This document shows, one piece after another, positions 63,246 to 64,000 of a stretch of DNA of 64,000 nt. This DNA comes from Oceaniglobus roseus (GTDB lineage Bacteria > Pseudomonadota > Alphaproteobacteria > Rhodobacterales > Rhodobacteraceae): the NCBI RefSeq assembly GCF_002869745.1, contig NZ_PNOS01000015.1, forward strand, positions 26,626 through 90,625, read 5' to 3'. The notes under the pieces were generated by a model that was given only the letters and a program-made list of their open reading frames with translations, was not told where the DNA came from and did no database searches. The position numbers and the translations under genes were made by a program. The stretch's first letter is position 1; each line of letters starts with the position of its first letter.

Positions 63246-64000
63246 CCCGAAGCCCCGCACGATGCCGCCACAGGATCCGCGGCAGGAAGACGGCGATCAG
63301 GAACGGCGCGAGAGCCGACAGCGCCTGCGCCAGCGCATAGACCCCGATCACCCGCCGGTCCCCGCCCGAGGCCAGCGCCACGGCCTCCGTCGTGAGCGTC
63401 CCGACCCGCCCCGCCCCCACCAGCAGGGTCGGCAAGTACTGCCCCACCGAGGCGGCGAAGCCCACCGCCGCCGCCGTCAGCAGGGGCCGCAGCAGCATCG
63501 GCAGGCGCACCGCCCAGAGCACGCGGTCGGGCCCCGCGCCAAGCGCACGGGCCACCGTGTCCTGCCGCGTGTCCCAGGCGCGCCAGGGCTCGGACAGCGA
63601 CAGGAAGACGTAAGGAAGCACGAAGACCACATGGGCCAGGATCACCGCGCCCCGGTCGCCGTCCAGCCCCGCGGCCAGCGACAGCGTCTGGAACCCGGTC
63701 AGGAACGCCACCTGCGGCACGATCAGCGGCAGGTACAGAAGCCACAGCGACCGGCTGGCGGGGCGCAGGCCGTGGCGATGCTCGGCCTCCAGGCAGGCGA
63801 TGGTCAGCAGCAGCGCGGCCAGCGTCGCGGCGCCGCCGATCAGCAGCGTCTCGCGCACCGGCCCGGCCAGTTGCGGGCCGAACCGCTCCCAGCTGCGCAG
63901 GGTGAAGCCGCCGGGCAGCGCATCGGGAAACTGCCAGAGCCCGGCGAAGGACCAGACGACCAGCCCGGCGATCCCCGCGAAGACCGCCAGCGCCGCCATC
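63238..64000 (-). CDS. ynjC: ABC transporter permease, C-terminal part (YnjC-like; cut by window edge)
   Basis: At least 254 residues with six helices and an EAA loop DTVARALGAGPDRVLWAVRLP. YnjC proteins are double-length fused permeases, and this resembles the second half; an ATG at 63999 is probably internal. The rest lies beyond the window. Substrate unknown; the YnjBCD and ThiBPQ systems are related. Confidence 0.7.
   Translation of the reverse strand, partial: MAALAVFAGIAGLVVWSFAGLWQFPDALPGGFTLRSWERFGPQLAGPVRETLLIGGAATLAALLLTIACLEAEHRHGLRPASRSLWLLYLPLIVPQVAFLTGFQTLSLAAGLDGDRGAVILAHVVFVLPYVFLSLSEPWRAWDTRQDTVARALGAGPDRVLWAVRLPMLLRPLLTAAAVGFAASVGQYLPTLLVGAGRVGTLTTEAVALASGGDRRVIGVYALAQALSALAPFLIAVFLPRILWRHRAGLRDG

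Overview
The window is GC-rich, gene-dense DNA from an alphaproteobacterium, most likely a member of the Rhodobacteraceae. It carries a complete repABC replication and partition cassette (repA, repB, repC, an antisense-RNA region and two parS-like palindromes at about 9.6-13.3 kb). It is therefore probably part of a plasmid, megaplasmid or chromid rather than the main chromosome. No rRNA, tRNA, CRISPR array or transposase was recognised.

Layout. 1-2.2 kb: treZ and the start of treY (trehalose from glycogen). 2.4-9.6 kb: a glpSTPQUV-type glycerol ABC importer with a divergent DeoR/GlpR-type repressor. 9.6-13.2 kb: repABC. 13.4-16.4 kb: a polar amino-acid ABC importer. 16.6-22.4 kb: a polyamine-type ABC importer (potD, a RibD/DHFR-like gene, potB, potC, potA, a metallo-beta-lactamase-fold gene) with a divergent TetR regulator. 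22.5-23.1 kb: a vapBC toxin-antitoxin pair. 23.2-24.4 kb: a membrane desaturase coupled to a Rieske ferredoxin. 24.4-27.7 kb: a second amino-acid ABC importer. 27.8-31.8 kb: a carboxymuconolactone-decarboxylase-fold protein, an aminopeptidase T/NicX-like protein, a LysR regulator and an orphan Rieske oxygenase. 31.8-45.9 kb: a full C-P lyase (phosphonate) locus, phnGHI-JKLN, two phnM paralogues, phnF, a DUF1045 protein, a hexapeptide transferase and phnCDE1E2. A DUF559 endonuclease-like gene with two inverted palindromic repeats sits between phnI and phnJ. 46.0-49.1 kb: an iron-siderophore-type ABC importer. 49.3-51.7 kb: an EamA exporter, a small conserved protein and a short-chain dehydrogenase. 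52.0-62.6 kb: a heme-iron island with a TonB-ExbB-ExbD-ExbD operon, an IsdG-type heme monooxygenase, ChaN, hmuSTUV, a TonB-dependent receptor and hemP. 62.6-64 kb: an incomplete YnjCD-like ABC importer.

How it fits together. This is a nutrient-scavenging replicon with eight ABC uptake systems, each with its own regulator or candidate operator. The iron part looks like one regulon: three promoters carry a related 15-bp element. The points most worth checking are complementary defects in the two GlpS/GlpT ATPases, an ExbD pair in which one copy has lost the proton-carrying Asp, strong hairpins directly after binding-protein genes in four ABC operons, the DUF559/repeat insertion in the phn operon, and a 55-codon ORF coupled to hemP behind a palindrome-covered promoter.
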